From CALTSX01 sp051647685 (lineage in GTDB: Bacteria > Chlamydiota > Chlamydiia > Chlamydiales > CALTSX01), in the NCBI GenBank assembly GCA_051647685.1, contig JBOFEG010000041.1, positions 92,003 to 156,002 of the forward strand: a stretch of 64,000 nucleotides of DNA, given 5' to 3'. The translations under genes were made by a program, and so were the position numbers. A model generated the notes under the pieces. The model did not search any database, was not told the origin of the DNA, and saw only the letters and a program-made list of their open reading frames with translations. This document shows, in pieces, positions 63,263 to 64,000 of this stretch (position 1 is the stretch's first letter; each line of letters starts with the position of its first letter).

Positions 63263-63799
63263 ATGATTCGAATTACTGGCGGTCGCTTTAGAGGAAGAAC
63301 TATCTATACGCCGCGAACCCATTTAACTAAACCCGGAACACAGCGACTTAGAAAAGCTTTCTTTGATATATCTCGAAACGACATAGAAGATGCAAATTTC
63401 CTAGATTTGTTTGCCGGAAGCGGTGCATTCGGCATAGAGGCGCTAAGCCGAGGCGCTAAGCATTCTACATTTGTAGATAAAGGCACAGTTGCGATTGCTT
63501 GTATTAAGAAGAATATTGCTCTGCTACAAATTGAGGAACAGTCAACAATCTTTTCAACTACCTACGAATACTGGTATAAAAAAAATACAACTCCTTTTGA
63601 TATTGCCTATGCAAGTCCCCCGTATCCAGACATCCATTTGTATAAAAAAATTCTAAAGGATTTTTATGACAAACCTTATGCAAAGCTTTTCTATGTAGAG
63701 TCTGCAAAAAAATTGATTTTGCCTCAACATGCGTTAGAGCCAGAGGTTACAGTACGGCAATATGGGGACAGTTATTTATATAGTTTTTCTTTGCAATAG
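63263..63799 (+). CDS. rsmD: 16S rRNA (guanine-966-N2)-methyltransferase RsmD
   Basis: 178 residues from ATG 63263, which gives the family opening MIRITGGRFRGRTIYTP. The SAM motif is FLDLFAGSGAFGIEALSRGA and the catalytic loop, normally DPPY, reads ASPPYP. The family's typical RLRKAFFDI is present. It modifies 16S rRNA in the small subunit. The longer frame from 63170 lies within the previous gene and is rejected. The A-for-D change is noted but may be tolerated. Confidence 0.88.
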   Translation: MIRITGGRFRGRTIYTPRTHLTKPGTQRLRKAFFDISRNDIEDANFLDLFAGSGAFGIEALSRGAKHSTFVDKGTVAIACIKKNIALLQIEEQSTIFSTTYEYWYKKNTTPFDIAYASPPYPDIHLYKKILKDFYDKPYAKLFYVESAKKLILPQHALEPEVTVRQYGDSYLYSFSLQ

Positions 63800-63821
63800 A
63801 TTTTTCTTCTTTATAAAGAAC

Positions 63822-64000
63822 TCAAAACCTCCAGTGAGCCCCAAAGTTTATAGCTTGAACAAAATCTCCCCGAGTAAACTCCGTTCTGTAGTTCATAAGC
63901 AGATCAAAAGAAGGGCAATAAGAAATAGTCGCGCCCCATTCCATAAAGAAACGATTGATGGAACCCGTGTAAGTTTGCGTAGCAAAACTACAAGAGCAAG
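63822..64000 (-). CDS. C-terminus of an outer-membrane beta-barrel protein (5' end outside window)
   Basis: Reverse strand: the last 59 codons read alternating hydrophobic/polar strands, for example FFMEWGATISYCPSFDLLMN, then YRTEFTRGDFVQAINFG, and end AHWRF with a terminal Phe, the BAM recognition signature. Three Cys residues near its start (CSC, YC) suit disulfide cross-linking. It may be a porin or an autotransporter barrel; the missing 5' part prevents assignment. It faces rsmD across 22 bases. Confidence 0.7.
   Translation of the reverse strand, partial: CSCSFATQTYTGSINRFFMEWGATISYCPSFDLLMNYRTEFTRGDFVQAINFGAHWRF

Noticed and set aside
1..64000. CRISPR arrays, insertion sequences, prophage or integrase genes
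   Set aside because: I saw no regular spacer-repeat array, no transposase or recombinase motif and no att-like duplication at the tRNA-Ser gene. A short or decayed element could be missed by eye.
1..64000. rRNA, tmRNA, RNase P or riboswitch
   Set aside because: None of their conserved cores was recognised; in particular the metK upstream gap (36458-36476) is far too short for a SAM riboswitch.

Overview
The window is a stretch of an AT-rich bacterial chromosome from the phylum Chlamydiota. The evidence is gene content plus gene order, not one marker. There is a type III secretion (T3S) block in the chlamydial order chaperone-CdsD-CdsE-CdsF-CdsG-(CT668-like)-CdsN-CdsO-CdsP-CdsQ-Pkn5. There are also the chlamydial neighbourhoods birA/nifU/nifS/gpmA/RluB-like, mutL-pepP beside a translocator pair, dnaB-mnmG-lplA, and sdhC-sdhA-sdhB-tatD beside exbB-exbD-tolB-pal. 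A complete metK argues against the Chlamydiaceae proper, whose sequenced members are known to import SAM, and favours one of the environmental or fish-associated families. The family cannot be decided from the sequence alone. Links to C. trachomatis locus order are from memory.

Layout. 1-7.3 kb: the end of birA, convergent nifU-nifS-gpmA, a pseudouridine synthase, a DUF47/PiT phosphate-transport pair and a heptosyltransferase. 7.3-12.4 kb: one giant minus-strand gene of about 1700 codons with a central bilobed hydrophobic segment. 12.5-14.6 kb: a solute-binding lipoprotein, a small unknown and a family 2 glycosyltransferase. 14.6-24.1 kb: the tightly packed minus-strand T3S operon. 24.2-27 kb: a translocator-like protein and an unknown protein facing each other across a shared bidirectional terminator. 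27.1-32.5 kb: mutL-pepP, then a convergent operon of a metallophosphoesterase and three type II secretion pseudopilin-like genes. 32.5-34.7 kb: a 486-bp promoter region and a T3S translocator operon. 34.7-38.4 kb: secreted unknowns, a broken or frameshifted small membrane gene, metK and a secreted protein ending in Cys-rich heptads. 38.5-42.8 kb: tRNA-Ser(GCT), dnaB, a 29-codon basic ribosomal-type protein, mnmG, lplA. 42.8-46.1 kb: a condensation-like acyltransferase, an ABC exporter and a tiny proline-rich exported peptide. 46.1-50.5 kb: succinate dehydrogenase and tatD. 50.5-55.8 kb: the Tol-Pal system, a LysM lipoprotein and an atypical response regulator. 55.8-63.8 kb: a small membrane protein coupled to dsbB, a Q/Y-rich exported protein, TPR and VWA-like envelope proteins and rsmD. 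The last 180 bp hold the C-terminus of a minus-strand outer-membrane barrel.

The genes fit an intracellular lifestyle: T3S apparatus, kinase and translocators for host contact; Tol-Pal, DsbB, cysteine-rich and barrel proteins for an envelope relying on disulfides rather than a thick wall; phosphate uptake and partial respiration for limited metabolism. The least explained parts are the giant Inc-like gene with a hairpin at its start codon, the acyltransferase/exporter/peptide trio, the catalytically degenerate NifU/NifS pair and several small genes (35659-35849, 40172-40261, 45938-46096, 55837-55989) too short for routine gene calling.
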